NCBI RefSeq assembly: GCF_026151205.1 | Contig: NC_087072.1 | Location: 3,243,375 to 3,307,374, forward strand | Reading direction: 5' to 3' | Length of the DNA: 64,000 bases | Origin: Bolinopsis microptera | Lineage: Eukaryota; Ctenophora; Tentaculata; Lobata; Bolinopsidae | In this document: positions 1 through 11,121 of the stretch, piece by piece | Layout: the number at the start of each line of letters is the position of its first letter | Numbering within the stretch: position 1 is the first letter of the stretch | Notes under the pieces: generated by a model | Seen by the model: the letters and a program-made list of their open reading frames with translations, nothing else | What the model was told of the DNA's origin: nothing | Databases searched by the model: none | Made by a program: the position numbers and the translations under genes

Positions 1-18
1 AACACCAGGTAGACATAC

Positions 19-293
19 CTGAAGGCTGAAAGGAGCTCTACGGTCGATAAGTTAATTAGTTCTAGAACACTGATGATGGAGCAGATTGGAGCCAGGGACA
101 CGAGATAGGGGACTTCTCTCTTTCTCTCCACGTGAACCGCGTAAAGAAGATGGATAAACACAACTATTTGGAAGACAACCAGAGCAGCATCTATTGAGGT
201 GAAGATAATGTAGCAGATACTGGGACATTCTATGAAGGCTTCAGTGAAGGTGGGGTAGTGGTCAAGTACCTCGCATGTCACGTTCTCTCTCAT
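19..293 (-). CDS. Ost-alpha/TMEM184-type membrane protein, one exon (partial gene)
   Basis: Read on the minus strand, this stretch follows an acceptor (ATTTCAG) and ends at a CAG|GTATGT donor; it is open for 275 bases. It begins at an ATG directly after the acceptor, so it may be the first coding exon or an internal one. The product has a short N-terminal segment with two Cys, a hydrophobic span around residues 28-53, a charged loop (VERKREVP), then a second hydrophobic span beginning SLAPICSIISVLEL. The order TM, basic loop, 'AP..S' TM resembles the start of organic solute transporter alpha and TMEM184 proteins (PF03619). The rest of the gene lies beyond the left edge. Family assignment rests on about 92 residues and is tentative. 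Confidence 0.45.
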
Positions 294-1424
294 CTGAAAT
301 GTGTGTATTTTACTGGTTGTTCAAGGAACTGTCAATTAAATCTTGTACTTAACAGTAATCATATTGACTATCTTGATAGTTGATAGCAATGTTTATACTT
401 GCATCTCATGTATTGATTATCTAAAGTCTGAAACTTTTGCTGGAAAATGCATTGTGTCAAGTCTCTTGAAATTTCAGTTGTAAAGTATCGTCACCTACTT
501 TTCAATAGTAAGATAAGTTCAGTTCGGCAGTCGGCACCCTCCGTCAGACCACTTGAAGTGATTGTTAATTCTCTGATCATGCGAAATAAATTATCAGTCA
601 AATAAGTTGTCGTCAAATTTAAGCTTGCTGTATTGAGGTATTATCGTTACGATTACACAATTCAGCAGAACATTTTTATTGAAAACGTTTAAATCTTTAA
701 TAAAAAGTCAAAACAATACAACACAAGCACTCAGTGTGCTGAACACAAGCAAGCAGTGTGCTGAACACAAGCACGCAAGGTGCTGAACACAGGCACACAG
801 TGTACCGGACACAAGCAGTCAAGCACGCAGTATGTACAAGTAGGAGGCCTGGTAAACACAAGCAACTAGTTTAGCAATAGTAAGGTGTGGAGACTGGATC
901 CTCTCGCACTGCTGCATTGTACCGAACAATGGCACAAGTTCCACGTGTCATTACTGTAGTCACCCTTCATTATGGATTACAATAGCACAAAATTAAAATA
1001 CACTCAGTCAAACCAACCACGATTAATCGTAGCGCCCACGTGATCAGGGCCTGACCGATCAGATTGGAGTATTAGATACCACGTGCATTAAGTCGCTGTG
1101 TTTCTCCAGGAATCTCAGGATATGAAAATTAGACCTAATACTGTGTGTGTGTGTTAGTGTGCACAATTGTAGTGATATTGTCAAATGCCTGTATACTGTT
1201 GGCCGTCTGGGTTTGATATAGATGGTACAGCTGGACAGTGCAGTCACACTCACAATTGTATTGTGAGTGATTATTTTCGTATCACTTATATGTTTTAAAT
1301 AATCCCCTCCAGACAATTGTATTGACAATAATATCCACCCGGGTCCAAAAGAAACAATTGCTCTTATTAAAGGCAATAAGGATAAGTCTACAAAGCAGAT
1401 ACCAATAACTCTGCTCTATCCCAG
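294..1424. other. Interval without a supported gene
   Basis: No convincing exon on either strand. It holds the degenerate repeats at 719-850 and short TG-rich tracts near 1141-1160. Any first exon or promoter of the minus-strand Ost-alpha-like gene, or upstream exons of the plus-strand HEAT gene, would have to lie here or outside the window; I could not find them. Confidence 0.5.
719..850. repeat. Degenerate short tandem repeat (about 22-24 bp unit)
   Basis: About four to five imperfect copies of a unit close to GTGCTGAACACAAGCACGCA occur in a row, with copies becoming less regular to the right (GTGTACCGGACACAAGCAG). Confidence 0.7.
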
Positions 1425-2404
1425 GTACTGCACGACGAGCTGTGCTGTAGGCTCAGGAAAGGGAACGAAGCAGAGAGAGTTGACGCTCTCAACAGAGTGG
1501 TTCATCTCCGGATGATGACAGGCCGGATGAAGTCTGTGTTTCTAAAGTGTTTCACTGACGACCACGTCTCTGTCAGACACAATGCAGCTAAGGTATGATA
1601 ATAAGAGTGCTGCTACTTTAATCTGACTACAAAACCGAATGTTACGAATTATGGGAAACTTACTACTTCATATTCAACTATTTTATACATTCTCTGTTGC
1701 AGGGAGCAGGCGAGTTACAGTTTTCTGACGAGGATGTAATCGAGGGTTTATTAACTCTGATCTCTGAGGACCATTCTCACAAGGTCAAAGCTGCTGCTAT
1801 CGAAGGTTTGAGAGGGATTTGTGGATCTCACGAGGAATAATATAATATCCTCAGCTTCGTTTAACTTTAATCCGTTTTTATCAAACCTAGAGAAGGAATT
1901 GTAACAATCACTCCACCCGTCAGCACTAGCAGATATAGGGGTAGTGAACGACAAGATAATATCTCAACTGGTGTGGTCTGCGCAGTACCAGCAGGAGGGG
2001 TTGGTGCGCAGCGCGGCGTGTCTCGTCCTCGCCATCCTCAAGGTGGACCGGGAGGACGTGGTCAACGTCCTTAGAGACAGGCTCACTGCTGACGCCGACA
2101 ACTCCGTCAAGAAGTAGGGCCTATTTTCAGTATTTTAGGTTATCAGAATTATTCCTTTGGTGGTTATAGTCATGTTGACAAATAAAATTGTTCCCGGCTT
2201 ACTGGTATTTTAGTGTAAGTATGTGAAAGAGCAGTATCATGTTACACGATACTGCTCATGCTCTTTCACATACTTACACTTAAATATTTGAATCTTTAAT
2301 TAACATTTTCAGAGCATCAACACAGGCTCTACAGATGTTAGGGTTGAAGCCTGAAAAGGACGCTTCCCTTATACTCGCCATTAAAGAAGCAGTAAAAAAA
2401 CTAG
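1425..2404 (+). CDS. HEAT-repeat protein, exons at the left (5' end not found)
   Basis: Four exons join in frame: 1425-1592, 1703-1805, 1924-2113 and 2313-2404. All have AG acceptors and GT donors (GTATGA, GTTTGA, GTAGGG, GTTTGT), and the phases 0, 1, 0, 1 fit one reading frame. The product is a run of paired helices typical of HEAT/armadillo repeats, for example VSVRHNAAKGAGEL, VKAAAIEALADIGVV, LVRSAACLVLAIL and NSVKKASTQALQMLGL. Such repeats form a superhelical protein-binding scaffold. The exon at 1425 starts mid-protein, so 5' exons are missing. The next exons are at 8504-8942 and 13156-13257, with other genes inside the intervening introns. HEATR4 or another small HEAT protein is possible; I do not recognise the exact orthologue. 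Confidence 0.75.
2213..2281. repeat. Intronic inverted repeat (hairpin)
   Basis: The arms AGTGTAAGTATGTGAAAGAG and CTCTTTCACATACTTACACT are perfectly complementary, and a further GCAGTATC/GATACTGC match extends them after a short interruption (CAT). The hairpin lies in the 199-base intron between the third and fourth HEAT exons, so the folded intron would bring the two splice sites closer. Confidence 0.8.
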
Positions 2405-2821
2405 GTTTGTTTTATTTACAATTTTACGAAAACAACCTAACAAATTGATGTGAGCTTTCTAGTACAAAACATACAGAATAAATTTACAATATTTGTACAG
2501 TTTAAATGTTCGAATACGGATAGGAGTGATATAAAAATTAAACACGAAACTTTAATGTCGGAATCTTCGTTTGATTTTAAAAGTTTACCAGATCAACCGA
2601 CTGTTCGAATATCAATACTGCAACTGGTGATAATAGATATCGCCCCTAACAAAAGTAGTCTCGAATACACTGTACTCTGAAAAGTGATGCCATTACGACA
2701 TAGACGGCATTATGCCACAAATAACAAAGAGTCGCAAAAAAAGAGTCACAAAAAATTTAAATCTCTAAAGCACCAAAAAAAGAACCACAAATAATTAGAA
2801 TCACTAAGAAACAAAACTCGT

Positions 2822-3002
2822 CTATTTGCTGTCCATGTTAATGTAATGACTGTCAGGAGTAGTTTTTTCTCTTAGCTCAGTAATAGTACAATACTGAACA
2901 TCCGGTCTCTTCACCAGTGGCACTGTCTTTCTGTTTCTCAGTCTGGATCCCTGCACTAGTTCCACAGTCGCGTACGTGTCATCCTCTCTTTCATCAGTCC
3001 TT
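2822..3002 (-). CDS. Receptor gene: alternative cytoplasmic tail exon B
   Basis: On the minus strand an acceptor (ACCCACAG) at 3003-3004 opens a 181-base exon in the phase needed by the donor at 3470 of the receptor gene. It encodes about 59 residues ending in a TAG at 2822. The tail has three tyrosine motifs: DTYATVEL, VQYCTITEL (fits the ITIM pattern V.Y..I) and HYINMD (Y.N, a Grb2-type SH2 motif). It cannot follow tail exon A, because A carries its own stop; the two look like alternative last exons. The acceptor has a weak pyrimidine tract, so transcript evidence would be needed. Confidence 0.5.
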
Positions 3003-3296
3003 CTGTGGGTAATATCATTACTAAATTATCTTGGGTGGGAATTGTAATTCCAACAGATCCTACTACAATACAATACATAGAGCATAGAAATTCGTTCAAT
3101 ATCAAGAGTAGAATAATATGATAAGCTAGGAGTATCAAGCTTGGAGGAGGATATTTAAAACATATAAGTGATACGAAAGGATTTTATTAGCAGGAGCTTT
3201 CAAAATACTTGTGTAAATCGTCTTCAGCTAGGAGTATCAAGGTTTACAGGGTTTGCAAGGTTTACTGACCTTGTATTTGAAGAAGATCTCAGATTA

Positions 3297-3357
3297 TCAT
3301 TGTTGATGTAAAGTACCTCCTCTTCCTCGTCGGGGTTGCCTTGTTGCAGTAATTGCC
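3297..3357 (-). CDS. Receptor gene: alternative cytoplasmic tail exon A
   Basis: Minus-strand exon opening after ATCTACAG at 3358-3359, in phase with the donor at 3470 (AG|GTAAGA). It adds the residues QLLQQGNPDEEEEVLYINK and stops at TGA 3299-3297. The acidic run followed by LYIN is a typical SH2-ligand context (Y.N). A GTCAGT donor-like site follows at 3269, which could mark an intron in the 3' UTR. Confidence 0.55.
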
Positions 3358-3469
3358 TGTAGATTGTAGGATAACCAACTTATCATAACGAAACATTTTC
3401 CAGCATACGTTTAGATATTTTTCAATTTATGCTGCTAAAGATTTAAATTTCCTTCTCAATGTATCTTAC

Positions 3470-6438
3470 CTATCTGAGATATTAGCATAATGGTCTTCCT
3501 CTTTTTCTTGGCGGACAGTGGATGAATTTATCAGCGAATCCAGTGTTAATCCTCTCAAGATTTCACGATTCTTACTTTTCTCTCCCACAGACTTGTATCT
3601 GTTATCAACGATAAAGTTGTCCAGCATGGTAGGAGTGCTGCCGGTTCCATGGTTATCACGCTGTGAGCCTGATTCTCCTTGTTTAGAGATGTCTGCATTA
3701 CGATGAACCTCAACTGCAGGAACTGTTGAAGGCTTGAATCTTGATACCAATTCATAACTTGTCCTTGCTGACCTTCTTTTTCGGATGATTATGAAAGTTG
3801 TGAGTATAACTGCTATAAGAATGATAAAGACAGACACCCCTGCTCCTAAAGGTATGTAGAAGTTTGGTTTGACTTTTTCACAACCGCCGACTAGTTTTGT
3901 TGAAGCCGAACTGGTTGTCCCTTCAGGACATGGGCCGCAGTTACTTCCGTAGCCAAACTCTCCTTCTTTACAACTACTTATATTAAGGAAACATCCGTTC
4001 ACTTTCTTTGTCAATGCAAAGCTTGTCTTTTTATATGGACATTCATTGCAGTCATTTCCATAACCGTACTGTCCTTCTTTGCAATAACTGACGTCAGCAA
4101 AGCATCCATTCACTTTCTTTGTCCTTTCAAAGCTTGTATTTTCTTCTGGGCATTGGGTGCAGTTAAATCCATAACCGTACTTGCCTCCAGAGCACTCACT
4201 TGTATCAGCAAAGCATCCATTCACTTTCTTTGTCCTTTCAAAGCTTGTCTTTTCATCTGGGCATTGGGTGCAGTTAGATCCATAACCGTACTTGCCTTCA
4301 AAGCAATCACTTGCATCAGGAAAGCATCCAGCCATTTTCTTTGTCCTTTCAATGCTTGTCTTTTTATGTGGACATTTATTGCAGTCATTTCCATAACCAA
4401 ACTGTCCTTCTTTGCAATAACTGACGTCCGCAAAGCATCCATTCACTTTCTTTGTCCTTTCAAAGCTTGTCTTTTCTTCTGGGCATTGGGTGCAGTTAAA
4501 TCCATAACCGTACTTGCCTTCAGAGCACTCACTTGTATCAGCAAAGCATCTATTCACTTTCTTTGTCCTTTCAAAGCTTGTCTTTTCTTCTGGGCATTGG
4601 GTGCAGTTAGATCCATAACCGTACTTGCCTTCAGAGCAATCACTTGTATCAGGAAAACATCCAGCCATTTTCTTTGTCCTTTCAAAGCTTGTCTTTTCTT
4701 CTGGGCATTGGGTGCAGTTAAATCCATAACCGTACTTGCCTTCAGAGCACTCACTTATATCAGGAAAACATCCAGCCATTTTCTTTGTCCTTTCAAAGCT
4801 TGTCTTTTCTTCTGGGCATTGGGTGCAGTTAGATCCATAACCGTACTTGCCTTCAGAGCACTCACTTGTATCAGCAAAGCATCTATTCACTTTCTTTGTC
4901 CTTTCAAAGCTTGTCTTTTCTTCTGGGCATTGGGTGCAGTTAGATCCATAACCGTACTTGCCTTCAGAGCAATCACTTGTATCAGGAAAGCATCCATTCA
5001 CTTTCTTTGTCCTTTCAAAGCTTGTCTTTTCATCTGGGCATTGGGTGCAGTTAGATCCATAACCGTACTTGCCTTCAGAGCAATCACTTATATCAGGAAA
5101 GCATCCATTCACTTTCTTTGTTTTCGCACGGCTAGTTTTTCCGTTTGTACATTGGTTGCAGTCAGTTCCATAACCGTACTGTCCTTCAGAGCAATCACTC
5201 ACATCGGGGAAGCACACTTCTGAACCAGCAACACTAGTTTGTCCTGTTGGACACGGCTCACAGTCTTTACCAACTCCACGTTCTCCTACTTCACAGTTGT
5301 ACCCAACTCTAGTGATCTGACGGGTTTCCAGGACTGTCTGTCCATTCTTCAGAAAACAGGTCACCACGTTCTGGTTCTGTAAGGTCAGCGTCAAAACGAT
5401 CCTCGGAGGAGTGAAGGAGTTGTATCCACTGTTATCTGTTGTGATGGCACGCTCACGTCCACAATCAAGTGTAACCTGGTCTAACGGCCAGCCTTCTACT
5501 TCCCACTGGAACTCTGTGTTTTCACCTGTGTAGTAATCTGAAGGCGAGCTGAGCAGAGACACACGGTTAGTGTAACTTAATGTGTATCTTTTAGTTACAC
5601 TGTATCCGGAGTTTTTGTTAAAGATTGTGCAGGTCCAAATTCCGAGGTGCTCAGTTGTGACGATATCTAGAGTGAGTGAAGACTCAATTATGTGATCAGC
5701 TTCAGTGGTTGAGCGGATGTTGTTCGGCACTAGATCTGTAGGTTCACCATCTTTGGTCCACTTCACATCAAGATAAGGAGCTCCAGAGCCAGTGCAGGAG
5801 AGAGTGGAGGAGGAACCGAGGTTCACAGTCTCTATTACATTACTCTCTTCCTCACAAAGTCTTGGAATGGCGTCAGAGCAAGCTGATATGTACTTGTAAA
5901 CAGTACAACTGCATCGACCAATATTCGCTATTGCTACCGTGTCTTTAAGTTTAAGAGTAGTCAGTTGACGTTGGTAATTCCATTTCAGTTCAGCGCTACG
6001 TTCAGGGTCTCCAATGGTTACATTGTAAAAACCAGGATCTAGATCAGATATTTGAATATATCTGATCTTATTTGATAGGTTCTTAGGTACCCATACACTG
6101 GGTTGCTTCTTTCCATCTATTTTTAATTTTTCATTTATTCCGACTTTTAGTCCGTTGTTTGCCAGTAATAAGATGAGGGGTTGACTTTGTCTATCTGCAG
6201 TACTAATAAACCGTAGGAAGTCATACTTTTCAGCCGGAGCGGAGGTTTCTAATCTTATGGTTATGAAACCTGTAACTGTTCCTTGCGCAACAGGTTCTTC
6301 GAAAGATGTCAGAGATTCGTCATCGAGATCTTCCCAGTCTTCGTCTGGATTGTTGTAGAGGAACTTACATACCTTTTCACAACTTCTAACAGCTTGGAAT
6401 GACAGAAGCAATACTAACGCAAGAAAACATTTCATCAC
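3470..6438 (-). CDS. Single-pass receptor with Ig domains and 13 ephrin-receptor-like Cys repeats
   Basis: One long exon codes for about 990 residues. Residues 1-19 form a signal peptide (MMKCFLALVLLLSFQAVRS). An Ig-like domain lies at about 200-290 (LSCTGSG, VKWTKDG, LGIWTCTIF) and a second divergent one at about 295-380. From about 381 to 846 come 13 modules of about 38 residues of the form C.EG.YGYG..C..CP..KTSF..TKK..GCF.D, matching the GCC2/GCC3 ephrin-receptor-like family (PF07699). A transmembrane helix spans about 858-884, then RKRRSAR and a tail with TSYELV (fits the T.Y..V ITSM pattern) and HYANI. The apparent stop after SDR is formed by the GT donor at 3469-3468 (GATAG|GTAAGA), so the tail is expected to continue into exons at 3297-3357 or 2822-3002. 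It sits antisense inside intron 4 of the HEAT gene. An adhesion or immune-type signalling receptor is inferred; the ligand is unknown. Confidence 0.85.
3955..5300 (-). repeat. Coding tandem array (about 114-117 bp unit)
   Basis: The DNA behind the Cys-rich modules is a tandem array of 13 units. Several adjacent units are almost identical at nucleotide level, including synonymous sites, which implies recent duplication or gene conversion rather than old, selected repeats. The terminal units are more divergent. Confidence 0.85.
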
Positions 6439-6534
6439 AAAACACTTATGTTAGGAACATTGCACACAAATCAGAAATCAGAAATCAGGGCCACCGTTCG
6501 TTGAAAATCAAATGTATACACGATACTGTTATAT

Positions 6535-7605
6535 TTCATACCACAACATAGCTGCTCACTACTCAGTGTACAAATACAGATGGTAATATTTTCCACCCAA
6601 ATCGTGTAGTGAGCGCTCTTTCCTCAACTATATCGATTATCGCTGGTTCTGATTTTCCAATGTATAAGATTATAATTATTACGTAAAGTATCTAACACTA
6701 GAAACCCGGTAGCCAAAAGCTAGAGTACTGGCAGATAAGGTGTGCTATAATCGCCAGACAGGATTCTTTGACCTTATAAATCCTACCGTGTAATAATTAT
6801 TTTGTAATATGGTATTTTGAGATATCTTTTAGGATATCTTAGTTTTAGCATAACGTTTATTATTAAGGAACGTAGAATTTAGTATATATCTCCGGGTATA
6901 TAATAACCAATGCTTTTATTTGTTCGTATTCGGGAGTTACACATTTTGAGTGTAAGTCGGTTGGCTGGCAGACCAACTGTCAGAGATGAGCCGTCCGCTC
7001 ATTTGCACCTGACTTACAGCCAGGCCTGTGGTTGGTCCTCGCGGCCACAGGGTGACTGCTAGTGGAGTGCCCATTGGCAAGTCACGTGGTGCAAGCAGAT
7101 GCGTTGTGCCGTCACGCATCATGGCGTGACAGTGTTTGGGAGTATATATACGGAGAGCGGAAGTGAAGAGCCCACTTTTTAGTTGCCCCTTAATCATTTT
7201 AAGGGATCCGATTGTCAATAGCCAGTTTGACTGAGCACTATCCTCTGTGAGTAGACTCGCCGGGTGTCTATATTCACGTCAACCGGTTTGCGCAAACTAA
7301 AAAAGTTTTATCTGTTGGAGTTCACTTTGTATTTCTTTTCCATTTGATAGTTCTCCTCTTTCATAACCTCGTTTTATTTCTATCATTTGATACGCCCTGC
7401 CGTGTTACGTGACTAAAGCTAGATTAGCATACACTTAACCCTAGGAACTCGGTTTTCTATAATTATGCTCTTTTACATCCCATAATCAGAACCAGCGATA
7501 TACTATATAGTATATAGTTAAAGAAAAGCGCATCCTACACGATTTGGGTGGAAAAATGATACTAATCTGTATACTGAGTAGCTAATTTGTGGTACGAAAA
7601 ATAGT
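6535..7605. mobile_element. TIR element of about 1.1 kb (non-autonomous)
   Basis: Diverged inverted repeats of about 130-150 bp bound this stretch. The left arm includes TTTCCACCCAAATCGTGTAG (near 6590-6609) and CGCTGGTTCTGATTTTCC; the right arm includes CTACACGATTTGGGTGGAAA (near 7536-7555) and AATCAGAACCAGCG. The interior is richer in GC near 6930-7260 and has a TATATATAC box at 7144-7152. No transposase could be read. It lies upstream of the receptor gene start and inside the HEAT-gene intron. Confidence 0.7.
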
Positions 7606-8503
7606 TTAAAATTACAGCATAACTGTTGAATGGTGCCGGACTACTTTAACAATGTGCTCGTCATTACACGTAAATGACCTGTCAATATCCACGCCATTAA
7701 CATTTATCGTAATTTAAAAGTCAAGCAATACAAGGTATTGGGCATGCTATATAAACCATCTGCTGTCAGGAAATCCCTGGTTTTGTTGTTGTTCCAGTAG
7801 TCGGTTCCTCACTATTGAAGGGTTATCCAGCGACGAAAACTATCTGTACATCCCGATGTATCCTCTGTGTTCATAAAATAAACTTTTACCAGTGGTGACA
7901 TTTGCTCTAATGTGTCTATCTAAAGAGCTAATTGGTACCCTTTTGTTACACATTATATATAATACCATTATTATAGCACAACCACAAATAAATGTGGACC
8001 ATGTTTTCCAAAAACAAACTCCAAAAAACCAGTTAATATCAACATGCGACTCCAGAACTATTTGTTGTTCAGAACAATTTGAATATAGGCGCCAAAATTA
8101 AAGAGGGCTGATAATTTCAAGTCAATTTTCCGAAAAATTTCGATACACGTTTAGAAGTTTAGATACACTCGAAGAGGGGAAATACGTTACTTACCGGATT
8201 GAAATAGTAAAATACCAAGATATAGACCCTGTGATATATTCAACAAAAAGTTGCTATATATTTTTCCAACATCTGAGAGATTACAATTTGTTAATCATCG
8301 ACTTTTAGCTTGCACGTTAAGAAATTAGGCGCTTTTGCCATGGCCCGAACAAAAAATGATACAAATGAAATAAGTAACTAAGGTTATATTTCATCTGGAC
8401 TAAATCTTCCACTATTATAACGTCCGCTTTAAGAAAGCATATTACACATTTGAAATTAGATAATTCAAGGGATGAAGATCGTTAACTGATTTTATATTTT
8501 CAG
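7606..8503. other. Intronic sequence without a supported gene
   Basis: AT-rich. A segment near 7740-7895 (TATAAA, then an AAATAAACTTTT poly(A)-type signal shortly before GGTGACATTTG) has the look of an LTR end, but I found no partner LTR or coding domain. Confidence 0.35.
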
Positions 8504-8942
8504 GATCAAAAGAAGCGATTTTATCATCTATCATAAACTCAGATTCCCAATCAAATAACGACTGCTATTCTTGCGAAAACGCCGAATTGGGGTATGTCAA
8601 TGTGGCAATCTATTGCAAATATTGATTTTAAGTCTTAACGGTACGTAACCTTCTAATAAAAAATTCTCAGAATTAATATCAGTCTGATTTATTTTAAACG
8701 AGCATATTCAAGAGTCAAGTTTCGGCCTAACTTACAATTACGTTTACGCCTGATGTTTCAGTTTGAAGTCGCGCGGCTCAAAAGTATCTGTGACTCGTGG
8801 AAATACACGTGGGGAAGTGAGGTCACGTGAGTCTTTGCCGAAACGAGAGAAAACGTCAGATTCTCTCAAGTTTGAGTGGCCGGATCCAATGAAGGTGATC
8901 ACACGAGATAAGGAGATCAAAATGAAGAAAGATAAAATTCAG
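8504..8942 (+). CDS. HEAT-repeat protein, exons 5 and 6
   Basis: Exon 8504-8591 follows TTTTCAG and continues the frame of the exon ending at 2404 (phase 1), giving GSKEAILSSIINS directly after AVKKL. It ends at a GTATGT donor in phase 2. Exon 8762-8942 follows GTTTCAG, completes that codon and codes for a basic, Ser-rich linker (SRGSKVSVTRGNTRGEVRSR) and a short segment FEWPDPMKVITRDKEIK before a CAG|GTAATA donor in phase 0. Here the HEAT pattern gives way to a charged, probably disordered C-terminal region. Confidence 0.65.
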
Positions 8943-11121
8943 GTAATATATATTTAATGAGTATTACTGAAAATTATTAATCATAAATTACAATGACAAT
9001 TTAGTTGCACAGTTTTATAAATAACCGATAATGTTATTTGTCTTTTTATAAGGCCCTCGTTCCAAAAATGTGTGAAAGAGAATATGGTAGGAGAATTTGG
9101 TATTATAGATGAACTGTAACCCTGAAGACCGTGTCGCTTAGCTGTTTAAAGATAACCAGCTTTATCACTCTGAAATCAACCCAGAACTTACCCAATTTAA
9201 ATTGTCTAAAACTGGTTTTAAATTACAGCATAGTTTAAATTGTATAAATGTTTCATCTCATATGTTATTAATTTAATTTTCCACTCACTCTTCCTGTCTA
9301 ACTGTTTCCAATCAGCATTTCTTGTTTTAGTGGCAGTAATGAATTTGGTTAAACCATCCTCCCATAATTGACCTTATAAACCGATGAATAATTTGTAACT
9401 GCTCTACATATCGTTCTTCACCTTTAGTGGTCGCCTTCTTGGACACTGCTTCATGCCGCCTTCATGCCGACTCTAAAAAAATATTGGGAGCATTGAGGTA
9501 TAAAGATCTTTAGTGTAATTTAGTGCATCTAGAGGAAATCTTGCGAGTTTTCTGAGAGTTTTATGAACTAATTATATAAATCGGGGCTGATAAAACGAAA
9601 TGCTCGAGATCTTGAATATAAATCATATGGTAGGGTATATATATCGCATTCCACAATTTAGGTCCCTGAAATTAGATTTAATTAGGAACCTTGAATCGCA
9701 GTTTCACGGAGCCCAAGATTTTGTGTTTTCAAAGGTTTCATTTCACATCTTACTCCTTATCATATTAATACACCGTTATAATGCACCGTGTTGTCGCTGT
9801 ATCTATATCCGCTTCCTATATCCGCGATCAACTTCATGGCTGGCGTGAAAAAAGTTTTCAAGCCTCGGCTGAGTGGTTTGGATTATTTTTATTGTTTCAA
9901 AACGGAAATTTATTTCCAAAGCAAGACTGATAGTCCGTACGGCAAACCGCTAGTATCGTTAATTCAATTCGCACGAATAAGTTTTTACTCGACCTGTTTC
10001 GATCCTTCTTCTCGGGATTAGCTAGTCATAGTTCTACATTTCTACAATGACTTAGGTAAGACTACAATCGTCTCATAATTAGAAGTAATAAAAAGCCGAG
10101 GAATAAAAATAAAAATCTGTTTCAAGTTTAGAAGGCTATGGACATTGGACCCATATTGTCGGTGATTTTATATTTAACATAATATCAAAACTAGGATGAA
10201 AAATGTCCTAATTATTATGCATCTAGAACTTCAATATCATTGATTATTCGTTGGAACTTTTGACATTGTTCCATTGTTGTTCCAGAACTTTCAAATGTCT
10301 TTTCTTATCCTCCTCCAGCTCCCCCAAAATTACTCTATAAATTGTACTTCCTACCTAACAACTAAATGAGCTGAAGTTCTAACACTTCACAATTAAAATC
10401 TCTAAGAACCTATATTTCTGCTGTGTTTGCGGTTCTGTTGTGCCTGAGGCTTGTTTCCTTAGTTAGTATTTACTGTGGATGTGTATTGTGTACCACACAC
10501 AGTAAATATAAAAAGTACACATTACACATACTAGTTACCAATCAGCAACTCTTCCTCAAGTTTTGTGTGCAGTTAGTATTTGTAGCAGATTTGCTGATAT
10601 GTCTGTAGCATTCTTTAGATTGTACTTTTTACATTATTGATAGCTGCTTAAGATGTAATGGGTTTTAACTTTTAACAGTCTTACAGCTGAATGTTTTTAT
10701 TCACGTACTCTAGTTTGACACGTACACGATTTTTGTGTTGTTTCGTGATCCTATGGCAGGCAATGATGGAACTCATATAACAGTTGCTACACGCTATCGG
10801 ATCACATTCTGGCTCACTGAACGTCATCCACGAGGGATACGGATTGCCGAACTGCAGTACGTGTCGAACTAGGATACTTGTCGAGTACGTGTACCCATCA
10901 TTTAAGCCGCGACCTAGAGAGTATATATTGTTAATTTTAGACTATTGTTCAGATAAGCAGTGCTGGCATGCCCTCAGCACTTGTTGTGCTGCACATTACA
11001 CTTGTGGTGCTGCACACTATTCACTGTTCCTACATTGTGCTTCTTGTTGTGTAAGTAAGACTGGTACCTTTGATGATGAGCCATTCTCACAGAATTCCTC
11101 TTTTTAGCAGATGTGGTAGCC
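8943..11121. other. Intron 6 of the HEAT gene, upstream of the ferroportin-like gene
   Basis: AT-rich; no exon recognised. It should hold the promoter and any 5' UTR of the ferroportin-like gene. A stem-loop (AGTGCTG/CAGCACT) lies at 10959-10981. TTTTTAGCAG at 11101-11110 could be an acceptor for a non-coding 5' exon ending just before the start codon. Confidence 0.4.

Noticed and set aside
719-850. A CRISPR-like array of spaced repeats
   Set aside because: Units are contiguous and degenerate without unique spacers, and the DNA is a eukaryotic nuclear sequence.
4153-5223. A 356-codon open frame on the plus strand
   Set aside because: It is the antisense of the receptor's Cys-repeat array; the codon-periodic repeat keeps the opposite strand open. 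It has no domain of its own.
6937-7218. A 93-residue minus-strand protein
   Set aside because: It lies wholly inside a TIR element, has no recognisable motif and no splice context.
7740-7900. A solo LTR
   Set aside because: It has TATA and AATAAA-like signals, but no matching second LTR, no clear TG...CA ends with target duplication and no retroviral-type coding domain nearby.
10959-10981. Possible iron-responsive element upstream of the ferroportin-like gene
   Set aside because: A hairpin with CAGTGC exists, but CAGTG lies in the stem, not in a six-base apical loop, and there is no bulged C five bases away, so it does not fit the IRE consensus.
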